NCBI GenBank assembly: GCA_010365205.1
Contig: JAAFGU010000146.1
Location: 1 to 6,310, forward strand
Length of the DNA stretch: 6,310 nt
Direction of reading: 5' to 3'
Source: Aromatoleum sp.
Lineage (GTDB): Bacteria > Pseudomonadota > Gammaproteobacteria > Burkholderiales > Casimicrobiaceae
Position 1 is the stretch's first letter, and the number at the start of each line of letters is the position of its first letter. The translations under genes and the position numbers were made by a program. The notes beneath the pieces are model-generated. The model worked only from the letters and a program-made list of their open reading frames with translations. It had not been told where the DNA came from and made no database searches. Shown piece after piece: positions 1 to 6,310 of the stretch.

Positions 1-120
1 CGGTCGGCCGCTTTTTCGGGGAAGAGTCGCGGAGCATGCCGCCGATGGTAACCATCCGGTTAACGGGGCGCAAGCGCGGTCAGTACGCGGAATTTGCTGA
101 TAGGATTTTTTGCGGAAGTC

Positions 121-154
121 GTGGGGGTCGGGAGCGATAATCCCCGACTCTCGC
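121..154 (+). other. Stem-loop, possible plus-strand terminator
   Basis: The core is GTCGGG (127-132) pairing with CCCGAC (143-148) around a 10-base loop. In plus-strand RNA the stem extends outward to 121/154 through a mix of Watson-Crick and G-U pairs, giving about 12 bp. In minus-strand RNA the wobble pairs become A-C mismatches, so the fold favours plus-strand transcription. The following bases (AATTTGAG) are not a proper U-tract, so an intrinsic terminator is only a possibility. A REP-like palindrome is an alternative. Confidence 0.35.
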
Positions 155-160
155 AATTTG

Positions 161-186
161 AGCGAGCGCCGCTAGCTGCGCTTGCT
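161..186. other. Stem-loop downstream of pyk
   Basis: AGCGAGCGC (161-169) pairs with GCGCTTGCT (178-186) around an 8-base loop, giving 9 bp with one wobble. It lies about 40 bases beyond the pyk stop and is the best-shaped candidate for a pyk 3' end structure. In minus-strand RNA the trailing bases are CAAATTGCG, which is at most a weak U-tract. It could protect the 3' end, terminate transcription or belong to a repeat family. Confidence 0.35.
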
Positions 187-226
187 TAACATTCGGCTGC
201 GCCTCAGGTTAGCGGTCGCCGAACTC

Positions 227-254
227 GTCAAGATCGGTGTTCACCGACCTTGAC
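227..254. other. Inverted repeat over the pyk stop codon
   Basis: GTCAAG-A-TCGGTG (227-239) and CACCGA-C-CTTGAC (242-254) form two 6-bp blocks separated by one mismatch, with a 2-base centre. It covers the last eight or so codons of pyk and its TGA. In minus-strand RNA this gives a tight hairpin at the very end of the reading frame, with no U-tract after it. It may be partly a by-product of codon choice in the KIVKVGEHRS tail. Confidence 0.35.
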
Positions 255-1655
255 GATCTTCATTGTGTTGGTGCCGCCGGACTTGCCCATCGGCTCACCG
301 ATCGTGAGCACGATCAGATCGCCCAGTTGGACCTGGCCGCGCGCGAGCAGCAGGTCTTCGGCCGCCAGCAACACCGCGTCGCGATCGGCGGATTGCTCGA
401 GGAAAAGCGTATGGACGTTCCGGTACAGCGCCATTTTGCGCTGTGCGCCTGTTTCGGGCGTCAGCGCGTAGATCGGGCAGCCAATGCTGTGCCGCGACAT
501 CCAAAGCGCGGTGGACCCGGACTGAGTCAGCGACGCGATCGCCCGGACCTTCAGATGGAACGCCGTGAACAGCGCCGCCATCGCCACTGACTGATCGATG
601 CGGGTAAACGTCTGGTTCAACATCTCGCTGTGAAGTTCGACGGTGTCCGACTTCTCCGCCTCGACGCAGATCTGCGCCATTGTCTCTACGGTTTCGACCG
701 GATATTTTCCGGTAGCGGTCTCGGCCGACAGCATCACCGCGTCGGTGCCGTCGAGCACGGCGTTCGCAACGTCCGAGACTTCTGCGCGCGTGGGCACCGG
801 CGCGTGAATCATCGACTCCATCATCTGCGTCGCCGTGATCGTCAGCTTGTTGCGCGCCAGCGCCATCCGGATCATCCGCTTCTGCAGTCCCGGCACCGCC
901 GCCGTGCCGACCTCGACGGCGAGGTCGCCGCGCGCGACCATGATGCCGTCGGACGCGTCGATGATCTCGTCGAGCGCGACGATAGCCTCGGCGCGTTCGA
1001 TCTTCGCGATCAGCAGCGCCCTGCCGCCGTTGGCACGCAGCAGCTGGCGCGCCATGTACATGTCTTCCTTGTTCTTCGGAAAGGATACGGCCAGGTAGTC
1101 GGCGTCGATTTGCGCGGCGACCTTGACGTCCTCCATGTCCTTGGATGTCAACGCCGGCGCGGACAATCCGCCGCCCTGCCGGTTGATGCCCTTGTTGTTG
1201 GACAGCGCCCCCCCGAGCACCACGCGCGTATGGATGCGAGGGCCTTCTACGGCCTCGACGATCAGCTTGATCAGGCCGTCGTCGAGCAGCAGCACGGCTC
1301 CGGGCGCAACGTCGCGGACGAGCTCCTTGTAGTCGAGGCCGACGCGCTGCGCGTCGCCCAACTCGCACTCGGCATCGAGCACGAACGTCTGGCCCGGCTC
1401 GAGGATGACCTTGCCTTCGGCGAATTTGCCGATCCTTATTTTCGGGCCCTGCAGATCGGCCATGATCGCGACCTCGCGGCCGAGCTTGCTCGCGGCTTCG
1501 CGGGCGAGCCGTGCGCGATCGATGTGGTCGGCGGCGTGGCCATGGGAGAAATTAAGCCTGACGACGTCGACGCCCGCGGCGAGAATCCGCGCGAGGACGT
1601 CGGGCGAACTGCAGGCGGGGCCGAGCGTGGCGACGATCTTGGTGGCGCGGGGCAC
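228..1655 (-). CDS. pyk: Pyruvate kinase (PykA type)
   Basis: This enzyme converts phosphoenolpyruvate and ADP to pyruvate and ATP, the last glycolytic step, in the cytoplasm. At 475 aa it is full length for the bacterial family. The barrel (A domain) spans about 1-69 and 166-340, the lid-like B domain about 70-165, and the C-terminal regulatory domain about 341-475. Visible functional residues are R33, N35 and S37 in VRLNFSHG, D67 in MADLQGPKIRIG, K218 and E220 in LIAKIERAEA, D244 in VARGDLAVEVG and T276 in TATQMMESM. NNKGINRQGGGLSAPALT and the C-terminal SGGTNTMKI are closer to PykA than to PykF as I remember them, so AMP or sugar-phosphate activation rather than fructose-1,6-bisphosphate is likely but unproven. 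The start is a GTG, supported by a Shine-Dalgarno sequence 6 bases upstream and by the family N-terminus RATKIVATLGPA. It is separated from pgk by a divergent gene and so probably uses its own promoter. Confidence 0.97.
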   Translation of the reverse strand: MPRATKIVATLGPACSSPDVLARILAAGVDVVRLNFSHGHAADHIDRARLAREAASKLGREVAIMADLQGPKIRIGKFAEGKVILEPGQTFVLDAECELGDAQRVGLDYKELVRDVAPGAVLLLDDGLIKLIVEAVEGPRIHTRVVLGGALSNNKGINRQGGGLSAPALTSKDMEDVKVAAQIDADYLAVSFPKNKEDMYMARQLLRANGGRALLIAKIERAEAIVALDEIIDASDGIMVARGDLAVEVGTAAVPGLQKRMIRMALARNKLTITATQMMESMIHAPVPTRAEVSDVANAVLDGTDAVMLSAETATGKYPVETVETMAQICVEAEKSDTVELHSEMLNQTFTRIDQSVAMAALFTAFHLKVRAIASLTQSGSTALWMSRHSIGCPIYALTPETGAQRKMALYRNVHTLFLEQSADRDAVLLAAEDLLLARGQVQLGDLIVLTIGEPMGKSGGTNTMKIVKVGEHRS

Positions 1656-1660
1656 GCGGT

Positions 1661-1667
1661 GTCCTTC
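1661..1667 (-). promoter_or_regulatory. Shine-Dalgarno of pyk, fixes the GTG start
   Basis: The minus-strand sequence GAAGGAC has its AAGGA core 6 bases before the GTG at 1655-1653. The nearest upstream ATG (1695-1693) is in another frame. This supports GTG as the true start. Confidence 0.75.
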
Positions 1668-1703
1668 GATGGAAATGCGGTGGCGAATTTGTCATGGTAC
1701 GGC

Positions 1704-1731
1704 ATTTTGCCGCGCGCGCGGAATGGGTAAA
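1704..1731 (-). promoter_or_regulatory. Candidate sigma-70 promoter for pyk
   Basis: On the minus strand TTTACC (1731-1726) could be a -35 element and CAAAAT (1709-1704) a -10 element, with a 16-base spacer that is almost pure GC alternation. Transcription would begin near 1697, leaving a leader of about 40 bases before the GTG. The -10 lies inside a 13-base palindrome, CGGCA-TTT-TGCCG (1700-1712), which is operator-like in shape. The match is moderate and was judged by eye. Confidence 0.4.
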
Positions 1732-1746
1732 GGCGCGTAATCCCGC

Positions 1747-1752
1747 TAGAAT
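1747..1752 (+). promoter_or_regulatory. Candidate -10 box for the MetX-like gene
   Basis: TAGAAT matches the sigma-70 -10 consensus at 5 of 6 positions and sits about 60 bases before the ATG at 1813. No good -35 is present at 16-18 bases upstream. It therefore either depends on an activator or is a chance match. It lies in the 157-base divergent region shared with pyk. Confidence 0.35.
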
Positions 1753-1812
1753 GCGCATGGCGACGCGAGACAATCGGTCTGCGGCGAATTCGTCGACGAG
1801 GAGGAACAGACG

Positions 1813-2982
1813 ATGCGTGTCCGGATGCGGTGGCTGGGAGCTGTGGCGGTATTGCTGTGGTCGGCAGGTGCGGCCTGGGCGCTCGACGGCATCGTCGAGA
1901 AGAAGGTGTTCACGCTGCCTGCGTACACCACGGTCGGCGGCAAGACGATCAAGAACGTGCGCCTCGGCTACGAGACCTACGGCACGCTGAACGTTACCGG
2001 CGACAACGCGATCTTCGTCGCGCACTTCTACTCGGGAAACTCGCACGCGGCGGGCAAGTACAAGGCGGCCGACGCAGCGCCCGGCTACTGGGACCCGATC
2101 ATTGGCGCCGGCAAGCCGATCGACACCGACCGGTACTTCGTCGTCAGCGCCGACACGCTGGCAAACCTCAACACCAAGGACCCGAACGTCACGACGACGG
2201 GCCCCGCGACCGTCAATCCGGACACCGGGAAGCCGTATGGGATGAGCTTCCCGGTCGTTTCGCTGCGCGACTCCGTCCGCATCCACAAGTCGTTGCTCGA
2301 TTCGCTCGGCGTGAAGAAGCTGCAGGCGGCTGCAGGCGCGTCGGGGGGCTCGATCCAGGCGATGGAATGGGCCGCGCTGTACCCGGAGTATGTCGAGCGC
2401 GTGATCCACGTGATCGGTCCCGGCTTCGACATCTCGCCGCACGTGATCGAGATGCTCGACGTCTGGTCCCTGCCGATCCGGCTCGATCCGAAGTGGAACA
2501 ACGGCGACTACTACGGTAGGGACGAGCCGTGGGAGGGCGTCGCGCAGGCGCTGAAGATCGTCACGATCACCGCGCGCCACCACGGATGGTCGGAGAAGAC
2601 GTTCGGCTACAAATGGGCCGACCCCGCCAAGGACCCCGGCGCCGAAATGAGCAACCTGTTCGCGATCGAGGACGCGCTGTCGAAGGCGGGTGCGGCGCGC
2701 GCGAAGACTACCGACGCGAATTCGATGATCTACATGTCGAAGGCGAACCAGTTGTACAACCTGGGCGACGACGTGAAGAAGATGAAGGCGAAGGTCCTGT
2801 TCGTCCCGGCGTCGTCCGACCTGATCTTCCCGCCCGAGCTGTCGCGGCGCGCGGCCGAGCGCTACCGCGCGCAGGGCGGGGTGGCCGAGATCGCGGTCAT
2901 CGAAGGCGACGGCGGGCACCTCGACGGCGTGCTCAACGTCGCAAAGCAGGGGGAGGCGATTCGCGCATTTCTCGCCAAGTGA
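1813..2982 (+). CDS. Exported alpha/beta hydrolase, MetX-like
   Basis: This is a 389-aa alpha/beta-fold protein of the homoserine O-acetyltransferase (MetX) superfamily. Residues 1-23 look like a signal peptide: basic MRVRMR, a hydrophobic core, then an AWA site before LDG. The mature enzyme is therefore expected in the periplasm or outside the cell. The nucleophile elbow is GASGG with Ser177 (MetX has GGSMGG), followed by IQAMEWA. The probable acid is Asp336 in SSDLIFPPE and the base His369 in GDGGHLDG. TTTGPATVNPDTGKPYG and FPVVSLRDSVR (about 127-156) also follow MetX closely. However, the Gly-Cys-rich segment before TTGP is replaced by LANLNTKDPNV, and the AMD motif after ANSYL reads ANQ. 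With the export signal, this argues against a role in methionine synthesis. A hydrolase or acyltransferase on an unknown substrate is more likely. A strong AGGAGGAA sits 7 bases before the ATG. It is a monocistronic gene, divergent from pyk and convergent with pgk. Confidence 0.88.
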   Translation: MRVRMRWLGAVAVLLWSAGAAWALDGIVEKKVFTLPAYTTVGGKTIKNVRLGYETYGTLNVTGDNAIFVAHFYSGNSHAAGKYKAADAAPGYWDPIIGAGKPIDTDRYFVVSADTLANLNTKDPNVTTTGPATVNPDTGKPYGMSFPVVSLRDSVRIHKSLLDSLGVKKLQAAAGASGGSIQAMEWAALYPEYVERVIHVIGPGFDISPHVIEMLDVWSLPIRLDPKWNNGDYYGRDEPWEGVAQALKIVTITARHHGWSEKTFGYKWADPAKDPGAEMSNLFAIEDALSKAGAARAKTTDANSMIYMSKANQLYNLGDDVKKMKAKVLFVPASSDLIFPPELSRRAAERYRAQGGVAEIAVIEGDGGHLDGVLNVAKQGEAIRAFLAK

Positions 2983-3003
2983 CGGCGGAAGGGCTCAGCG
3001 GCC

Positions 3004-3054
3004 ACTTTCGCGAACGCGACCGTGCGGGGGACGCAATGCCGAACCTGCGAAAGT
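3004..3054. other. Inverted repeat between convergent genes
   Basis: A perfect 8-bp repeat, ACTTTCGC (3004-3011) and GCGAAAGT (3047-3054), flanks a 35-base loop in the 98-base gap between the MetX-like gene and pgk, whose 3' ends face each other. A second pair, GCGGGT (3059-3064) and ACCCGC (3084-3089), overlaps the end of pgk. Either could help end transcription from both sides, but the loops are long and no U-tract follows, so terminator function is uncertain. Confidence 0.35.
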
Positions 3055-3080
3055 CGATGCGGGTCCAATCTGCGCTGCGC

Positions 3081-4265
<1,185 letters not shown>

Positions 4266-4283
4266 GTGAGGGCCAGAGGAGCG

Positions 4284-4541
4284 TCAGATGTGATAGTCGA
4301 GCGGCAGCATCGTCTCGATGTCGACGACGCGGACCGTGCGGCCGCGCGAGGCGGCGCGCATGGCGATCAGTTCATCGTTGATGCGACTGGCCGTGGTCAC
4401 GCACAGGAACGCAAACGCTGCGTGAACCGTGGCGGCGGCGCCGCCTAGGAGCATGCGCAAACCGAAGCGCAGCGCGAAGGCGAAATGCTGGATGTAAGTT
4501 TCGCCGACCGAGGCCGGGTGCGCGGTGAAGGGATTGCTCAT
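4284..4541 (-). CDS. Small membrane protein, DUF6356-like
   Basis: This is an 85-aa protein of unknown function. The N-terminal half, HPASVGETYIQHFAFALRFG (8-27), followed by a hydrophobic stretch to about residue 48 and then TTASRINDEL, resembles DUF6356 as I remember it: a HPxSVGExYxEH start, one membrane segment with an internal His, then T-x-SR. The hydrophobic part is long enough for one transmembrane helix; the charged C-terminus (RAASRGRTVRVVDIE, about 62-76) would be soluble. Residues 66-85, ending LPLDYHI, look like an extension beyond the domain. It lies 25 bases after gap and 18 before pgk on the same strand, so it is almost certainly co-transcribed with both. No clear Shine-Dalgarno precedes the ATG. 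The ORF is supported by the family-like motif and its snug fit between two operon genes. The family assignment is from memory, and the function is unknown. Confidence 0.75.
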   Translation of the reverse strand: MSNPFTAHPASVGETYIQHFAFALRFGLRMLLGGAAATVHAAFAFLCVTTASRINDELIAMRAASRGRTVRVVDIETMLPLDYHI

Positions 4542-4566
4542 GGGCGTCGAGGGCAGGCGAGCGCGT

Positions 4567-5580
4567 TCACTTCGCGTGCATCAGCGCGACCGTCGTGTCC
4601 AGCATCCGATTCGAAAATCCCCATTCGTTGTCGTACCAGGCCGAGACCTTCACCAGCCGGCCGGACACCTTGGTCAGCGTCGAGTCGAATGTCGACGACG
4701 CGGGGTCGTGGTTGAAATCGACCGAGACCAGCGGCGCCGTATTGTAGTGAAGAATGCCGGCGAGCGGGCCCGAGGCGGCCGCCGCCTTCATGATCGCGTT
4801 GACCTCGTCGACGGTCGTGTCGCGCGCGGCGATGAACGACAGGTCGACGATGGAGACGTTGATGGTCGGCACGCGAATCGCGTAGCCGTCGAGTTTGCCG
4901 TTCAATTCAGGCAGCACCAGGCCCACCGCTGCGGCGGCGCCGGTCTTGGTCGGGATCATGCTCATCGTCGCCGAACGCGCGCGGCGCAGGTCCTCGTGGT
5001 AGACGTCGGTCAGCACCTGGTCGTTGGTGTACGCATGGATCGTCGTCATCAGGCCGTTGACGAGACCGATCTTGTCATGCAGCGGCTTGACCATCGGCGC
5101 GAGGCAGTTCGTCGTGCACGATGCATTCGAGATCACCGTGTGGCTCGCCTTCAACACGCCATGGTTGACGCCATAGACGACCGTCGCGTCGACGTCCTTG
5201 CCGCCAGGCGCCGAGATGATCACCTTTCTTGCGCCGGCCTTGAGGTGTGCCGAGGCTTTTTCCTTCGTCGTGAACAAACCGGTGCATTCCATCACGACGT
5301 CGACGCCGAGCGTTACCCAGGGCAGTTGCGCCGGGTCCCGTTGCGCGAACACCTTGATCCGGTCGCCGTTGACCACCATCGCGTCGCCGTCGACGTCCAC
5401 CTTGCCCGGGAACTTGCCGTGCGCGGTGTCGTAGCGCGTCAGGTGCGCGTTGGTCTCCGGGCTGCCGAGGTCGTTGATCGCGACGATCTGAAGATCGTGC
5501 TTTTTTCCACCCTCGTAGTGGGCGCGGAGGATGTTGCGGCCGATGCGGCCGTAGCCGTTGATGGCGACTTTGATGGTCAT
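4567..5580 (-). CDS. gap: Glyceraldehyde-3-phosphate dehydrogenase, type I
   Basis: This enzyme oxidises and phosphorylates glyceraldehyde-3-phosphate to 1,3-bisphosphoglycerate with reduction of NAD+. It is a cytoplasmic tetramer that feeds Pgk. At 337 aa it is full length. The nucleotide-binding domain starts with INGYGRIGR (7-15), and the acidic INDLG (35-39) suits NAD rather than NADP. The catalytic motif SNASCTTNCLAP (151-162) contains Cys155. The partner base is His182 in TTIHAYTNDQ. Phosphate-binding residues lie in ATMSMIPTKTGAA (204-216), and the C-terminal WYDNEWGFSNRM (315-326) is intact. The region around 182-250 is very like Burkholderiales Gap as I recall it. The start ATG is preceded by GGGAGAA about 5 bases upstream. 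It is the first gene of the gap, DUF6356-like, pgk set. Transketolase, frequently upstream of gap in related bacteria, is absent here; a GNAT gene takes its place. Confidence 0.98.
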   Translation of the reverse strand: MTIKVAINGYGRIGRNILRAHYEGGKKHDLQIVAINDLGSPETNAHLTRYDTAHGKFPGKVDVDGDAMVVNGDRIKVFAQRDPAQLPWVTLGVDVVMECTGLFTTKEKASAHLKAGARKVIISAPGGKDVDATVVYGVNHGVLKASHTVISNASCTTNCLAPMVKPLHDKIGLVNGLMTTIHAYTNDQVLTDVYHEDLRRARSATMSMIPTKTGAAAAVGLVLPELNGKLDGYAIRVPTINVSIVDLSFIAARDTTVDEVNAIMKAAAASGPLAGILHYNTAPLVSVDFNHDPASSTFDSTLTKVSGRLVKVSAWYDNEWGFSNRMLDTTVALMHAK

Positions 5581-5622
5581 GCGGGTTCTCCCGGAAGGAC
5601 TTCCAATAAATGTTGAATTTTA
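5581..5622 (-). promoter_or_regulatory. gap leader with candidate -10 box
   Basis: On the minus strand TAAAAT (5622-5617) matches the -10 consensus at 5 of 6 positions. At a 17-base spacing the -35 position would be TGTACT (5645-5640), a weak match formed by the CACGGAG repeat itself. Transcription would start near 5610. The predicted leader of about 30 bases contains a palindrome, GGAAG-GA-CTTCC (5593-5604 in plus coordinates). It also contains a small CGGG/CCCG stem (5582-5593) that would partly cover the GGGAGAA Shine-Dalgarno (5592-5586). Any regulatory role is inference. Confidence 0.45.
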
Positions 5623-5623
5623 A

Positions 5624-5716
5624 GCCACGGAGTGCACGGAGTACACGGAGGAAATCATGCGGGCGCTCGAGGAGCGCATCGAAACGTCCAACAGCAGCCT
5701 CCGTGTCCTCCGTGGC
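5624..5716. repeat. CACGGAG-type inverted repeat element
   Basis: The left arm has three CACGGAG units at an exact 9-base period (starting at 5626, 5635 and 5644), preceded by GC. The right arm has two reverse-complement CTCCGTG units (5699 and 5708), also 9 bases apart, followed by GC. The outer GCCACGGAG/CTCCGTGGC pair is 9 bp and the inner CACGGAGG/CCTCCGTG pair is 8 bp, leaving one unpaired unit on the left. The 47-base centre has its own small stem, GCGCT/AGCGC (5663-5677). Similar CCACGGAG repeats recur in many environmental bacterial genomes, to my recollection. This looks like a dispersed non-coding repeat placed between GNAT and gap; it may also affect GNAT mRNA 3' ends or the gap promoter. 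Confidence 0.7.
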
Positions 5717-5727
5717 AAATTGCTTCC

Positions 5728-6276
5728 TCAGCCGTCAGCCTTTGCCACAGCGGCGAGCACATCGAGGTCGCGCCAGCCGTAGCCGGCCTCGACCAGGTCC
5801 ATGCCGTCCCATTGGAACGGCTGCTCGACCAGGAATTCTGCGCCAAGCTGCTCGTAGAACGCGCGCGCACCCTTGTTGCCGGCGATCACCCACGTCAGTA
5901 ATCCGGTTGCGCCGTGGACACGCTGCGCGCTCACCACTGCCCCGACCAGTCGGCGCCCGATGCCGGTGCGCTGCCGGTCCTGGCGCAGGTAGATTGCCGA
6001 CAGCTCGGCGTCGATGCCGAATTTCGGCTCGCGCAACATCAGGCCGGAGGAAAAGCCGATGACGCCACCTGCTTCCTCCGCGACGAAGGTGCTGGTGGTG
6101 TTGGCCTCTGCGCTCAATACGCGCTGCCACAGTACGGTGCTTTCCCCGACCTTCATCGCGGCGAGGTAAGCCTCGGGAATCATCCCCGTGTAGGTCGACC
6201 GCCACGCGGCGATGCGCACCTGCGCGATCGCCGCGGCGTCGTCGGGGAGCGCGCGGCGGACGACGATCGCGTTCAT
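5728..6276 (-). CDS. GNAT-family N-acetyltransferase
   Basis: This is a 182-aa protein with one GNAT (Gcn5-related) domain, which transfers an acetyl group from acetyl-CoA to an amine. The N-terminal strand and helix are VVRRALPDDAAAIAQVRIAAWRSTYTG (5-31), with the WRSTY-G-IP pattern seen in many uncharacterised GNATs. The acetyl-CoA pyrophosphate loop is QRTGIGRRL (102-110), fitting Q/R-x-x-G-x-G/A. It is preceded by the strand ELSAIYL (91-97) and followed by NKGARAFYEQLGAE (134-147), the usual motif B. The substrate (small molecule, antibiotic, peptide or protein) cannot be told. The ATG has no visible Shine-Dalgarno. A possible upstream frame ends 7 bases earlier, so coupling to a gene outside the window is plausible. 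It is 147 bases upstream of gap on the same strand, separated by the CACGGAG repeat, and is probably not part of the glycolytic transcript. Confidence 0.9.
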   Translation of the reverse strand: MNAIVVRRALPDDAAAIAQVRIAAWRSTYTGMIPEAYLAAMKVGESTVLWQRVLSAEANTTSTFVAEEAGGVIGFSSGLMLREPKFGIDAELSAIYLRQDRQRTGIGRRLVGAVVSAQRVHGATGLLTWVIAGNKGARAFYEQLGAEFLVEQPFQWDGMDLVEAGYGWRDLDVLAAVAKADG

Positions 6277-6283
6277 GCGGCCG

Positions 6284-6310
6284 CTACGCGATGACGCGCC
6301 GCACGGCCGT
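6284..6310 (-). CDS. Possible 3' end of an upstream gene
   Basis: One minus-strand frame is open from the right edge to a TAG at 6286-6284 and would encode the tail TAVRRVIA. It stops 7 bases before the GNAT start, the spacing expected inside an operon, and could explain the missing Shine-Dalgarno of GNAT. Eight codons are far too few to identify or confirm a gene. Confidence 0.2.
   Translation of the reverse strand, partial: TAVRRVIA

Larger units (their letters stand above)
1..227. other. Intergenic tail behind pyk, no confident gene
   Basis: No convincing coding region is visible. One plus-strand frame is open from the left edge to a TAA at 138-140 (about 45 codons, containing MPPMVTIRLTGRKRG). 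It could be the end of a gene lying outside the window, but its codon bias decays towards the stop and I recognise no family. The interval instead holds several inverted repeats (121-154, 161-186 and roughly 184-213). Fructose-bisphosphate aldolase, which often follows pyk in Betaproteobacteria, is not present in this stretch. Confidence 0.5.

Overview
This is a GC-rich, gene-dense chromosomal window. It carries lower-glycolysis genes on the minus strand, and the enzyme sequences look betaproteobacterial (Burkholderiales-like). The evidence is the GAPDH segment around the catalytic His (HAYTNDQVLTDVYHEDLRR), the PykA-type pyruvate kinase, the gap-pgk-pyk order and the strong G/C third-position bias. 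Species cannot be read from the window, and the lineage call is inference from remembered family sequences.

Layout from right to left, the direction in which most genes are transcribed: a GNAT-family N-acetyltransferase (6276-5728); an intergenic stretch with a CACGGAG-type inverted repeat and the probable gap leader; gap (5580-4567); a small single-membrane-segment protein resembling DUF6356 (4541-4284); pgk (4265-3081); then, on the opposite strand, an exported alpha/beta hydrolase of the MetX (homoserine acetyltransferase-like) superfamily (1813-2982); then pyk (1655-228). The first 227 bases hold no convincing gene but are rich in inverted repeats.

Gapdh, Pgk and Pyk catalyse three of the five steps from glyceraldehyde-3-phosphate to pyruvate, including both ATP-forming steps. 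gap, the DUF6356-like gene and pgk are 25 and 18 bases apart and very probably form one transcript. pyk is cut off from them by the divergent MetX-like gene. It has its own GTG start with a good Shine-Dalgarno sequence, and a candidate promoter in the 157-base divergent region.

The core is ordinary housekeeping. The parts worth a second look are the small membrane protein between gap and pgk, the exported MetX-like enzyme interrupting the cluster, the CACGGAG inverted repeat beside the gap promoter, and the hairpin-rich tail behind pyk. I saw no CRISPR array, rRNA, tRNA, transposase, phage gene or defence system.
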